Shown here: positions 44,315 through 56,100 of the stretch, one piece after another | How the letters are laid out: the number at the start of each line of letters is the position of its first letter | Numbering within the stretch: the first letter of the stretch is position 1 | Program-made: the position numbers and the translations under genes | Source of the DNA: Copromyces sp. CBS 386.78 | Taxonomy: Eukaryota > Ascomycota > Sordariomycetes > Sordariales > Sordariaceae | Reading direction: 5' to 3' | NCBI GenBank assembly: GCA_030685235.1 | Contig: MU839131.1 | Coordinates: 124,001 to 188,000, forward strand | DNA length: 64,000 bases | Notes under the pieces: model-generated | The model's database searches: none | What the model was told of the DNA's origin: nothing | Seen by the model: only the letters and a program-made list of their open reading frames with translations

Positions 44315-45307
44315 ATGCCCGGATTTACCGCCGCCAACACCTACTACACACTCAACAATGGAGTGAGAATCCCCGCTGTCGGATTCGGCACCTTTGCCAA
44401 CGAGGGTGCCAAGGGCGAGACCTATGCCGCCGTCAAGAAGGCCCTCGAGGTTGGGTACCGTCACCTTGACTGCGCGTGGTTCTACCAGAACGAGGACGAG
44501 GTCGGCCAGGCGCTTGCCGAGTTCCTCGAGAACAACAAGGACGTCAAGCGTGAAGACATCTTCATCTGCACCAAGGTCTGGAACCACCTGCACGAGCCCG
44601 AGGATGTCAAGTGGAGTCTGCAGAACTCTCTCGACAAGCTCAAGGTTGACTACGTCGACCTCTTCCTCGTTCACTGGCCCATTGCCGCCGAGAAGGACGA
44701 GAACAACATGCCCAAGATTGGCCCTGATGGCAAGTATGTCATCAAGAAGGAGCTCACCGAGAACCCCGAGCCAACATGGCGGGCCATGGAGGACCTCGTA
44801 GATGCCGGCAAGACGCGGTCGATCGGTGTTTCAAACTGGACCATCGAGGGCCTGCAGAAGCTGCTCAAGTTCGCTCGCATCAAGCCCACCGTCAACCAGA
44901 TCGAGATCCACCCCTTCCTCCCCAACACCGAGCTCGTCGAGTTCTGCTTCAAGAACCAGATCATCCCTGCCGCCTACTCTCCCCTCGGCTCGCAGAACCA
45001 GGTCCCCTCGACGGGCGAGCGTGTCCGTGATGACCCCCTTCTCAAGGCCGTCGCCGAGCGCAGCGGACACAACCTCGCCCAGGTGCTCCTTGCCTGGGGT
45101 CTCCGCAGAGGCTACGTCGTGCTGCCCAAGAGCTCGACTCCCTCGCGTATCGAGAGCAACTTTGAGATTCCTGTCCTCCGCGACGAGGACTTTAAGGCCG
45201 TCCAGGAGGTCGCCAAGGGCCGCCACTGCCGCTTCGTCAACATGAAGGACACTTTCGGCTACAATGTCTGGCCACAGGAGTCGGACGGCCAGCTTGGCAA
45301 GCTGTAG
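44315..45307 (+). CDS. aldo/keto reductase (NADPH-dependent, glycerol-dehydrogenase-like)
   Basis: Single exon, 330 aa, starting MPGFTAANTYYTLNNG. The AKR signature VGYRHLDCAWFYQNEDEVG gives catalytic Asp52 and Tyr57; Lys87 lies in ICTKVWNH and His120 in LFLVHWP, completing the tetrad. Later come SIGVSNWTIEGLQ, VNQIEIHPFLP, AYSPLGSQNQ, and the NADPH-binding segment VVLPKSSTPSRIESNFEI. The length is normal for the family (300-330). The best general match is the fungal glycerol dehydrogenase/GCY1-like group, which reduce aldehydes and ketoses with NADPH in the cytosol; the exact substrate cannot be read from sequence. Codon use is strongly biased to C/G third positions, which suggests high expression. 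Confidence 0.92.
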   Translation: MPGFTAANTYYTLNNGVRIPAVGFGTFANEGAKGETYAAVKKALEVGYRHLDCAWFYQNEDEVGQALAEFLENNKDVKREDIFICTKVWNHLHEPEDVKWSLQNSLDKLKVDYVDLFLVHWPIAAEKDENNMPKIGPDGKYVIKKELTENPEPTWRAMEDLVDAGKTRSIGVSNWTIEGLQKLLKFARIKPTVNQIEIHPFLPNTELVEFCFKNQIIPAAYSPLGSQNQVPSTGERVRDDPLLKAVAERSGHNLAQVLLAWGLRRGYVVLPKSSTPSRIESNFEIPVLRDEDFKAVQEVAKGRHCRFVNMKDTFGYNVWPQESDGQLGKL

Positions 45308-46651
45308 TAGATGTTTGGGACTGGAGTGTTTTGTCGACATGATTTAATGACTGGGACGCAGGCGTGTCAACGGGAACGGAACGATTAGAGCAGTTGGATA
45401 CCAAAATTCCTTTGTGTTGGATACCTTAGAGACTGAGCAAGCGGGTGGATTATCTAGTTACACTTCTCATGTGTGGAATTGGAACACTTTTCGAGTACTG
45501 ATCTTGTTGTTCGGAGTGATTGAAGATGGTGGTGTTTGTGATTTCTGACCTTGCTTGTGTCCAAACTCCGCGTCGTCCGAGTCTTCCGATAACCTTCGAG
45601 TGGATGGGCGCAGTTTCCATATTCGCAATTGAGATCATCGATGATTGGCATTTCAAGTTTGCAGAAACTGCGAGTCTCATTTCCACGATAATCACACAGG
45701 TGCTCATCACGGAAGCAACGACCGTCGAGCAGATCCATGAATCACATGATACAATCCACATCTCATGCCAAGACGAGTTGATATCGACAGAGGTTCACTT
45801 CCCATAGCGCGCCACCAGGGGTGGAGAAAAGGATCCTCGGTATAGATTTGTACCTGTAAAATCCTCCAGCCAAGTGTATCATTGTGTATTGAAACAGATC
45901 CAGCTCCAGCCTGAATTATCAACACCTAGGGATGTCCTTCTTCATGACCGCCTTGATGATGGGCCTTTTCTCAAGTTCAGTTCCGATAGAAATATTTTGT
46001 TCGTGATAGTTTCTGAGATCATTTTCAATAAAAAGTTCCATTTTACTCGTTGGATTTATCTTGGTTTGAGAAAGGATAGTGGGGATGCTACTTTGAAGGA
46101 AAGCGTCCCTTGGCATTTGTATTTCGACTTGAAACATATCAGTTCTATGCTAAAATCATCCCGAAATGTATTTTACAATCACAGGCCCATTCTACAGATC
46201 ATTTTCTCCAACCCCCCTGGCGCGCTATGGTCGACGAGGTCACCCACCTTAGACCCTTATCACACGAACCCGGCTGGTCGTCAACCTCTCGAGGATACTG
46301 GTAGACTGCGTCTCAGCTTCTACTTCCATGTCCCTATTTGCTAATTCACTCGCCTGTTGGCTTCTACTTTCCGTCCACCTCTTGTCCTCATCACGCTAAT
46401 CTTGCCCGACTGTAGCATCTGCACCATGTAAGTGACATTCTCCACGAACACCTCAACCTAACCTCACCAAATCTCTTTATCATCCATTATATTCCTTCCT
46501 CTTCTCTCCATCTTTCCCATCCCACACTCTCTGAAGGCTCAAGTCTCTTCCATCGTACGCTCAATAGACGAAACACATATTCGTCAGGATTAGGCTCTTC
46601 TTCTTCTTCTCCCCCCTGGTTGACGTTAACGGCCAAGAGTCAGCGGCGAAG
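45308..46651. other. convergent intergenic region with a fold-back element
   Basis: 1.3 kb between the AKR gene and a minus-strand hypothetical gene. It contains the inverted-repeat element at 45802-46230 and otherwise no gene signal. Confidence 0.5.
45802..46230. mobile_element. fold-back (MITE-like) inverted-repeat element
   Basis: 429 bp beginning CCATAGCGCGCC and ending GGCGCGCTATGG. Inside this, the left arm (through TGGAGAAAAGGATC) matches the reverse complement of the right arm (TTGGAGAAAATGATC), and the similarity continues imperfectly toward the centre, so the element is close to one long diverged palindrome. No clear target duplication is seen. No coding capacity. An inverted pair of two insertions would look similar. 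Confidence 0.6.
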
Positions 46652-47527
46652 CTAGACCTGAGGTGGCGAGTACGTCGCCTTGCAGCCGGGCATCGATGCC
46701 CTCACCCTCCCATCCTCGCCTACCTTAATCCAAACCCACCAGTGCCACCACCAACACCCCTCTCCCCAACTCCACGGTTTCAGAAAACCACAGCACACAT
46801 CACAAGCCATCACCGGACAACTTGACATCCACACGCTCCCTTCCGGAAGCTTCCCGTTCTCGTCCAAAAGGTTTAGTCCTTGGTAGCGAGGCTTATTCGA
46901 GTTGACGACGTCGTTAAGGAAGACTTCCAAAGCGGGGAGCTTGTCGCGGGCATCGGAGCATGGCCAGCAGAGGGGATTATGGCGGAGGCAGAATTCGGTG
47001 AAGGGGTTGTATGTTTTTGCGGGTGGGATGGGGAGTGGTGGGGGACGTGGTCTGGGGGTGGTGAGGTCGCCAATAGTTGGGCGGGTGGCGAGCCATGCTT
47101 CTCGGTCGAAGGATAAGTTGCGTTCTGGTAGGACCTCGGCGTATGGTGGAGGATTCGTCTTGTTCTCTTCGTCTCCGAGCATACGTTGTAGTTGTCCGAG
47201 TATCTTGGTTGGATTGGGTTCGGGGCGGTACCCTTCGGTTGAATCGTTGTTTCGGTGATGTGTTGGTGAAGACCTGGTAGCAGTGGCAGGCATGCTACTG
47301 CTTCCGAGGTCGTCCTCGTGATTTGAGGTATCCAGGTCCAATTTGGTGCGAGTGTCTTTGCAACAGGCGGCTTTATCCGCGTTGTGAACATGGACGGTGT
47401 ATGAAGGGAGGGGTCCATTGCGGTGATTACCACGTCCATCGTTGTCACCAAGTCCGAGAAGTTGGCGAGCCGTGGGTCCCGATGAGCCGTAATTCCTATC
47501 TGCGGTTGATGACATCACGGCTGACAT
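46652..47527 (-). CDS. hypothetical protein, Pro-rich with Cys/Trp-rich C-terminus
   Basis: Single exon, 291 aa, if translation starts at ATG 47527 (MSAVMSSTADRNYG). The same frame is open upstream to an ATG at 47998, but that part has leader-like composition. Residues 1-200 are hydrophilic, with an HHRNND segment and a PRPRPPPLPIPPAK stretch at about 185-200. The C-terminal 90 residues are unusual: FCLRHNPLCWPCSDARDKLP, then SSCPVMACDVCCGFLKPWSW and a run of Trp (CWWWHWWVWIKVGE). Nine cysteines and many tryptophans suggest a compact, perhaps metal- or membrane-associated domain. I recognise no family. Confidence 0.5.
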   Translation of the reverse strand: MSAVMSSTADRNYGSSGPTARQLLGLGDNDGRGNHRNGPLPSYTVHVHNADKAACCKDTRTKLDLDTSNHEDDLGSSSMPATATRSSPTHHRNNDSTEGYRPEPNPTKILGQLQRMLGDEENKTNPPPYAEVLPERNLSFDREAWLATRPTIGDLTTPRPRPPPLPIPPAKTYNPFTEFCLRHNPLCWPCSDARDKLPALEVFLNDVVNSNKPRYQGLNLLDENGKLPEGSVWMSSCPVMACDVCCGFLKPWSWGEGCWWWHWWVWIKVGEDGRVRASMPGCKATYSPPQV

Positions 47528-49273
47528 TTGGTAGAGGTAGGTATGTAGTGGGAGTCGAGGTGATAAGGAGAGGATGTGGGAAGATAAGCTCTCTCCTTGA
47601 GAAGAGATTTGTAGGTTACGATTTGCAACACCAATTTGGAGGCAGCAATGGCGCAGAAGGGCACAGGAGTAAGACCACCTGCAGCTCGTGTTAATGACTG
47701 GGCGGATGTTGTTGCTCAAAGAGATTGTTGGTGTTGGCATGCCTTTGTCCCGCCACTGAGATGGAAGTGCTTTGTTTGGGATGTTTAACCGCTTTGGTCG
47801 GTTACCACACCAGACAAACACATTCAACCACTCCCCACCAACCCGCAATGTAATCGGAGGGGTGTGTGTATGGATAAGTTTTTTTTTGTTTTTGATCAAG
47901 CGATTTTGAAAGACGGCGCATTGTTCATCAGAAAGGAGCCGTAGAGGTGTGTGCAAGAAAAGGGAATTGGAACTGAGACAGATAGTGGTCTCGGTCATCG
48001 ACTTGCAAGATTTGTCTGGGTGTGTGGTATCGATTGTTGTGACCGAGGAATGCTTTCTCGCGTTTTCGCTGCTTGAGGTTGAGCATTGAGAGGATCGTCA
48101 TGGCGTTCTGGCCGGTTGGAAGTGTGGGTGGCAGCCGGAGCTGCGATATCAATCCGCGAGCCGGCCTGCCCCGTATGGGTGGAAAGTGGAATAGGAGCTT
48201 GGGTTTGGGAATCGTGTCTGACACATCGTAACTTCTCAGGGGATTGCAAGGCCAATAATGTAGAGATAGGAACCTGAGCCAAGTGCAACATTAGTTGTTT
48301 CATATTAGTCCTCTTGCCGCTTTGTGGACGTCGGACGATGCTTTGTTCACCCGGCCGGCCACTTAACACCTTCTTCCGTCGTGCATCCTGGATAAGCCTC
48401 ACCAAACAATGGTTTGATTGGGTCTTCTGAACTTCCAAGAAAGCAACTCGGGAATGTTTAAGGACTGGAACTTGCGATGCCAAAATCCATCACCGATTGT
48501 TCGGTTGTAGGGTCGAAGCAGAGGACGGCAAGAGCACTGCGAATGCTCTCGTTTGCGGGCCCGCCCGATGCCCGATTCGCCGAACCTAGATCCACTTCGT
48601 CTGATCAAACTGGCCAATCAGATGTTACACATCTGGTAGTTGTTTTCCTCTTTGGGAAGGCACGGCGGAGCTATCCCGGGCTTCGTTCTTTCCGCCCAAG
48701 GACAACTTCCTGCAGGAAAACTTCAAAACCAATTCTGCCTTGCGAATTCCCCATTTTGCCAATGTTAACTCAGCTCACGATATTCCTTGCCCTCGCCAGA
48801 ACCACCTAATTCAGGAAATACCGCAATCACGGCGTCGCTTTCGGACAGGTGCAGGCGGGGAACCGCTGATCCTTGAACACACTTGGACGCAGGTAAAGCA
48901 CGATCCAGACACAACAAACACTCTTGCTTGCGGTGCTGACTGCTGTGTGACCTGGCTGCCCGGAAACACCGTTGGACGTCTTTTGTTTTCTATTTAAATC
49001 CAGCCCCCTCTCCAGGCTCTTCTCCAGAAATGTAGTGGTAATTCATTAGTTCTCTCCATGCACCTTGACAAGTATAGCTTTGGAAATACTTCACAGCCCG
49101 ACCTTGTTGTACCACCCCGACCAAAGGAATTCAACGATTTATTAGAGTTTAGCAGTGAGTCAAGGCACCAACCACTCTTCCATCCTTGGATCTTGCTGAC
49201 CTCGTTGCCTTTTCAGAGTTCCGCCTCCAGGCCGCCTGCTACGCCAGCCCCGCTAGCCCCATCAGCCGCTACC
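47528..49273. other. intergenic region, no supported gene
   Basis: 1.7 kb. A 162-codon minus-strand frame (47995-48483) lacks any motif. A plus-strand frame leading into the next gene is open from 49058 but looks like leader. A TATTTAAAT-type AT motif at about 48990-48998 could be a promoter element for the 49274 gene. Confidence 0.4.
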
Positions 49274-50488
49274 ATGTCCCAGCCCCAACCTCAACCCGAC
49301 CATGACCCCGACCTCGATCTCGACGACGTGGACTCCAACCCCGACCTCAACGCCTCAACCTACCAACAAGCCCACACCCAAGTCCTCAACGTGATTCGAA
49401 CCACCCCGGACCTCTGTCACCTCTCCGCCGAAGAGCGCGCCCTCTACATCATGGAATTAGTCCGTTACTCGGCCTGGCAATCCAACAGTTTGATGCCTAT
49501 GCTCAAGGGTATCGTAGGCCATGTCGACTTGTCGCACGTGCAAATGGCTGTGGAGAGTTTTGGGAGACCCAAAGCGTGGAAAGCGAGCAGGAAGGAATGG
49601 TTGGGATTTGCTAAGGAGAGTTTGGGCGTTGAGGTTTCTGAGAGGGTCATTCTTGCTGAGGATAAGGATACTGAGATGGCCACTGCTGAGAAGCCCGCTG
49701 AGAAGGCCACTGAGAAGCCCTCTGAGAAGGTTACACTTGTGAAGGTGACTGAGAAGGCGGTGGAGAAGGGAGGCGGAGTAGGGGAAGGAGACGGAAGTAG
49801 CCGTGATAAAAAGGACAAGGGGAAAAGCCCGGCCAAGAGACGTCGTGTGGATGGCGGCGAGGAAGCCATGGAAGACGAGGAAGCTATCGAATTTGAGGAC
49901 GATGAGGAAGATGAGGAAGATGAGGATACTGGTAGGATGACTTAGAAGGCGATCCTGGCTGGATTGAATCTTGTGGGGGCGGAAATGAATGGCATGAGGA
50001 AGGTTCCTCCGGGCGACTATCCTCTGATCAGGTCGTCGCTTGAGCTGGTTGAGAGTAGGCTGGAGAACATGATGGAGGTCTTTGTGCCGCTTCTCGCTCG
50101 GATCAACAATACCTTACCGGACGCCAAGGGGTTGGAGCAGAAGCTGGATGCGATGGAGAAGGGGCTTGCTTCGAACGAGGAGGATGCTTCTGGGAGTTTT
50201 CAGCTGTTTTTCCTGGAGTTCAAGTCCTTGGTGGCGAACTTGGTTGAGCTGGAAAAGATGTTCGTTGCACATGGTATTCCTTCGTACGCGTCGCCGTCTC
50301 TTTCTGCGGAGGATAAGTTGAATTCCATGGAGGACATGATTGTTTCTGAGATGGAGAAGATGATTCTGCACCAGGAAGAGGATATTCATCCGGAGGTCCA
50401 GTCAAAGTTCAAGCCTGTGATCGAGAAGCTGGCTCTTCTGGAGAAGATGTATCTTGCTGCAATGGCATCACGCAATGTCAATCAATAG
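49274..50488 (+). pseudogene. acidic/coiled-coil protein interrupted by one in-frame TAG
   Basis: ATG at 49274 starts a frame running to TAG at 49943-49945 (223 codons) and continuing open in the same frame to 50486-50488. The first part has a helical N-terminal domain (LSAEERALYIMELVRYSA, WLGFAKESLGV), a run of Glu-Lys repeats of the type TEKPSEK, a basic KSPAKRRRV segment that could be a nuclear signal, and an Asp/Glu tract just before the stop. The second part is mostly helical with leucine/methionine heptad-like spacing. One TAG between two coherent halves suggests CAG-to-TAG nonsense; no intron can remove it. Function unknown. Alternatively the first half alone may be functional. Confidence 0.5.
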
Positions 50489-50539
50489 CTTTATTGCAGG
50501 TTTATTAGAAGGCTGGAGCCAAATATACTCCACCAAGCG

Positions 50540-52568
50540 TTAGAAAGCGTCTAGGATGGAATCCTTCCTGTCTACCTTTGAAGCCTCCATCAAAGACTTG
50601 TCAAACTCTTGCCGCACTTGGATAACAGTCATCAAGTGATCAAGACTCAATGGCTGTCGTTCATGACGAGCAATGGTACGTGCTGTGTTGACCGCATACG
50701 AGATCTCGCGTCCGTTCAGCTTCTCTGTAAGCAGCTCGTCAATGTCCTCGTTGATATCCATGTCGATGTCGCTCGCCGGGATTGCTCCGAGATACTTCAT
50801 CCACAGTTGCCCCCGAGTCTCAAGGTCGGGTGGTCCGTAGGTCAGCGCAAGGTGAATTCGGGATTTCATCGCGGCATCGAAGGACCGGACGCGGTTGGTG
50901 GTCAGGAACACAATGCCTGAGAAGTACTCGAGATGTTTCAGGAAGACTGGGTATGAGAGACAGGTGTCAGCGGAAGGTGGCATGGGGTTCCAACACGGAG
51001 GATACGTACCAGCTACCAAGGCATTTCGGTCAGCGTTGTGACCTTCCGCGTCTTCGCGTTTCTCCAGGAACACATCGGCTTCATCGAGTAGGACGACTGC
51101 CTGCCATTTTGTGGCGTAGTGCAATAGCTCTTTGAGGCGCCGCTCAAACGCCGAGGCCCAGTTGTCTCGGTTCAACTCCCCAAGCGAGCTTGAGATTATA
51201 AGCTTCTTGGTTGCTTCCGCGGCGGTCTCTGTCCATCGCTGTTAGTGTGGCGTACTGGCAATTGCTGTAACTGGTTGCCTTACCTGCAGTCATCGTCTTT
51301 CCAGACCCGGGGCTTCCGTGTAACAAGAGAACCAGTCCCTTGCCCTTTTGCATATCTTCGTCCCGGGCATTGTCCGGGAATATGTGATTCTCAACGAGAG
51401 CTCGAAGGATGCGTTTCTGGGCATTGGAAAGGAGCAGAGACTCCCAGGCATCTGGCTTCCAGTCGATAGGCCGAAGAGAGTCTAGGTAGTATCGGCAAAA
51501 CGTCTTTTTGGCCGGGGAAAATCCCGGAGAATATTTCCTCGTCGAATAGGACCCGGTCCAGGACAACTCTTGCTGATTCCTACAGTGCCATCTGAGTTAG
51601 TATTGCTATTGCTTTCGAGAGTGTTGCTAGCCTTTGGGCCGGTGTACTGACCGTAAATCCAGTCCACAAACCTGCTGAGCCTTCTAGCGAGGGGTGGCAG
51701 TAGCTCCTCGGAGGTTCTTTGAGATACTTGGCCATACCGTGGTAGTATCTGAGAGCAACACCGCCAATCTCTTTGAAGGCCTCTCCCCTGATCTGGATTA
51801 GTTCGTCCATCTTGGTCTCGTCTTTCGTCCAGTACGCAACGGGGAATATGGGCAACTGGTTAATGGGGCCAGGATGAAGACCATTCAAGCTAATCTTTTG
51901 GCGAATCTCAAATCCTTCAGTGGCATTTCCGAAGGGTTTCCCATCAAAGTCCGTGTACTCGCCGTAAACGTGACAGACTGGACCTTTGCCAGTGTATACC
52001 TCATAGCCTGTCCGTAAGCAGCGGAGAAGCCACGGATGGCCGTCCTCAAAGGTGATGAGCAGGCTTCCAGGCTTGAAGACGGACCATAGCGTCTCGTATG
52101 TGATATGACCCTTTTGCCACATGGCTTGGAGCCTCTGGTAGTCGGGGCCCAGTTCAGACTCCATGAAATCGAAGAGCAGGTTGAGATGGGATCTGACATC
52201 GTAATCGGATGTCTGTCGACGATGAGCATCCAGGTCATCCCAGTGATGGATCAACATCTGAAAGGGCTTTCCAGCTCGATAGGTTCCTCAAAGGTCGAGG
52301 GAACGATTAGATGGGACTTGATCACGTCTCGGAATGCGCGGAGGACGAAAGGAGAGTTAATGTTGAGGATAGTCTTCTCTTGCCGGCCATTATGGTCGTA
52401 GACTTGACAGATGACGAGAGCATGCTCGAACTCTTTGCGCTGCTCCTCGGAGAGCGCATCGGATTTGAGATTGTGAACCTTGACTTCCTTTTCCTCTCGA
52501 CTCTTGGGATCATACTTGCGGCGGAGGATCAGGGTTTCAAGGCGGGTCCCGGCGTCAACGTCTGTCAT
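50540..52568 (-). pseudogene. AAA+ ATPase of the fungal DUF7025 type, frameshifted
   Basis: Exons read as 52568-51652, 51579-51284, 51228-51010 and 50946-50540. The N-terminal region matches the large domain seen in many fungal AAA proteins (LNINSPFVLRAFRDVIKSHL, then MLIHHWDDLDAHR). Later come WKPDAWESLLL, Walker A HGSPGSGKT split near an intron, Walker B VVLLDEADVFLEKR, sensor-1 FLTTNRV and an SRIHLAL arginine-finger segment. One base is missing at about 52259-52262, where ESPF must join QML-type sequence, and a second frame change lies near 51500-51520 between RVVLDRVLFDEEIF and FCRYYLDSLRP. Two independent shifts make an intact product unlikely unless there are sequencing errors. The family's role is unproven; the start is 0.6 kb from the divergent NACHT gene. 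Confidence 0.65.
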
Positions 52569-53175
52569 GGCTGCTCTGTCGGCAGGATGTGTTTATTTGG
52601 TCTGGATTCGTACCAACTGGTGGCATGAAGACTGAGTGTGTGGGGGACCATTTTGAAGGAGAGCGTTGAAGGTACGATATAGATGGAGCCTGGTCATGAT
52701 GTTGTTTCGGTTATCATCGACCCATCACATCATCCCCGCTCTGACGGGTACTCAAATGGTTGCATGCAGTAGTTGAATCTTTGCAGGCGGCTTAAGCACT
52801 ATTCTAGTGTAAGCGCTCCTTCGGGCCAGCACCGGGCCTGCATTGGCGCGTTTCCCAGTCATCCATCGTCCCTTTGAGCAACCTTGTATCGCAAAATCAT
52901 TTTAACTTACCCCGCGCCACCATCACCACAGCCTTCTCTCCATGCCTGTTTTGGTGGCCTCCCTTCTTCAGCGTCATCAATGTTGGAGTGTCAGCTGCCG
53001 CCACCAAGCTAATGCGTAAGGATGGCATGAGATGGGGTAGCATTCGGTGGTGTCAGCCCTAAATACACTCTGTTCCCCAGCATGAAGGTCTGTATCTCCG
53101 GCCCACCCTGGATGCTGATGTTGCTGGACATTCTTTGTTTTCGATGACCTTGGGCAGCCAAGCTCAAGACAGAAC
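52569..53175. other. shared divergent promoter region of the AAA+ and NACHT genes
   Basis: About 600 bases between divergent starts. No repeat or RNA gene recognised. Confidence 0.45.
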
Positions 53176-56100
53176 ATGACGACTGATGACATCAAGAACG
53201 ACAGCGACGGCGACAGCACACAGACGCCGAACCAACATTTCGCTGCCATCGTGGATGACTTCCTCTCCCAGCTGTCCAAGAGGGACGCCAAACATGCCTT
53301 CATCATGTCCATTACCGAGCGCCAAGATCGAACTACACCTGAGAACTTGTCTAAATCCAAACACCAAGAGACAACAACTCCGAGCCTTCATCCACGACTT
53401 CTCTCGAGATGTCGCCGCCAAAAAGAAGAACAGCAAGTCATCCAAAGCTTTGGACAAGCTGGGGCCCTTCGTGCTATCATTGACCGAGCTTGCCAAGTTC
53501 TGCGAGACCGTCTTTGAGGCCAGTCCCATGGCGGTGGCTGCCATTTTCTCTGGTGCTCGTATAGTCCTAATGCTCGCGCTCAATGCCCAGGAGTATTTCA
53601 ATACGGTCATTGAAGCGCTCGATGAGATCGATACATACCCCCCTTACTATAACAACTTCTACAATGCCTATCGAGATGAACCAGTCATGCAGACGAGACT
53701 GGTGGCATCCTACAAAAACATGCTCCAGTTCTGGTGGGAATCCATCAAGATCCTCTCCAGTTCCGTTCTCAAGAGCATCGCCAAGGGAAATATTAGTCCA
53801 ATCGACAAGGACATAAAGGAAGACCGTACAAACGTTCAGTGTCTCGCTCAGTCTATCGAGGCTAAACTGAACCGTCAGTGGCGTCCAGGTACGCATTCAT
53901 CCGAACTTCTCGATATTCGTTACATGCGCTAATGCAGGTACCGGACAGACATGCTGCGAGACCAGATCATCCCATAGGCCGCCGGACCTAAAGGCCCTTC
54001 CAAGCTCAATCGTCGCCACAGTCTATATAATATACAAGAGCTTCACCATCACAGAACCTGCTCATAGATCTTCGACCACCCTGGGTACAAGGAATGGGAC
54101 GGGCCTGATGTCTGGACTGGGAAAAAGTCAGATCCTGTCCTGTGGTACAACGCACCTCCTGGCTGCGGAAAGTCAATCTTGGCCTCCCAGATTGTCAGCC
54201 GCTTAAAGCAGGAGAACCACAAGGTGGTCTGGTCTTTCTGCTCCTTCGATGACCCCACCAGCAAAGACCCTCGAAACGCACTTCGCTCCATTGCCATACA
54301 GCTACTCTGCAGGTACATGTCCAAAAGGATACCGGACAAAGTTGTTGACATATTCCGCGAGGACCAAGCTAGTTCCAATAATTATATCAATCACGAAATC
54401 TCTCTCATGGCCGTCATCCATGAGCTTCTCAAAGCTGCGAGTCTTACTCACATTGTCGTGGACGGTCTTGACGAAATAATCGGGTTGGATCAGGAAAGGC
54501 CGTTTGCTTCTCATAGCATGTTTGAGCAACTGTTCTGAAGGCTCCAGAGCGACATGGGACCACCAAGTGGTGTTTCATCAGTGATCAGTCGCAATGAAGG
54601 CCCAATTGGAGCAACCATGTCAAAGGTCAAAGCATTCAAATTGTTCCTTCACCGGCAAGCTTGGCTGCAGACATCAAAGCCTATCTTGAAGACGTGCTTA
54701 GTGAGAAGGAACTTTCGCCGGATCAGATTGAAGACTTGGTGGAAGCATCGGAGGGCAACTTGCTCTATGCAAAACTGCGAGCAGATACCCTACTTGGACA
54801 AGGCGTTACTTGCGAGATAGAGGCTGAAGAGGAACTGAGAACTTATCCCAAGGGATTGAGCGGCTGTTACTTACGCAGTCTCTAGAAACTCAATTATCGG
54901 ACTACTTACGAGCAAGAGCTTGCAAGGTAAGCAGCGTTCTCTCACAGGAGGGGTGCCCTCGGTTGACAGCTCAGCTAACTAACCCACTCGTCTCAGGCGC
55001 ACCATCGTCATTCTTGTTACGACGAGGAAACTCCTGACCATGACTGAACTGCTCGATGCGTTGGCAACACGTATCAGCTGCGACGACTATTCCACAAAAC
55101 GAATTCCATCTCAGGATGCTATCCGCCAGCTTTGTGGATCATTCCTGACCATCGATTCTGCACCTGCCAAAACCACACAAAGCGCGATTGTTAAGCTTAG
55201 TCACAAGTCCGTTCAAGACTTCTTCCTTCTCCGTCATGACCTGGTCCCTCCGGATCATCTCGCCAAGTACTTTGTTGATCGATCATCGGCGCATCGGGAA
55301 ATGGGCCGAACGTGTCTCACGTATCTGAGTTTCAAACGCTACGAAAGTCCGGATGGCTTGCCGGAATCCTTCGAGATCGACCCTGAGCACGCATTCCTTC
55401 GATATACCTCTGTCTTTTGGTTTCAGCACTTGGACATGAGAGGCGTAGCTTGCGAGGAAATGCGTCAGGAGATCCGTACCTTTCTCCAAAGCTATGCCTT
55501 CTGGACTGCCTTCAGGGTACAAACCAGAGTCGCACGCTATCTGTTTGCTCGATACGTATAGCGTGGTAATTGTGGTTACAGCATGAGAACTACTGGGTCG
55601 GAATGGAGTACATCAGACTTCATCGCGTCAACAATACCGCTTTGGTAGGACAAGCCGGGTAATGGGACGCTGTCAAGGGACGACTTGGAGATTCTCCATC
55701 ATCTTCAACGCTTCATCATGGAGTGGCACGAGGCACTCACGTCTGGCATGGATGCTCTGTTGCTGTGCCAAATGGACCTTGCAGCTTCTGGTTCTTTTCC
55801 GGGCAGAGCAAAGTTCTTGGACAAGACAATCAAGCGAGTCGCCCTTGGCCCCCGTGCGCTGGAACCACGCAGTATGTTCTGGCAAGGGCGTATTCGAGGC
55901 TCGGGTGCTTTTGACCAAGCCCAGCGACAATGGCCATGGATCGATGGATTGGCTTGTGGCTGCACCATTCTCGAAACCAGGCGGACTCTCTGGATCTCTC
56001 AACTCACGTCTGGATTTTCAGTTCCGTCATGTCGGCTCTTTCGAGTCGCTACCGGCTGTTGATCCCCCCGGGATGCACTCCATCTGCCAGCATAAGCTGG

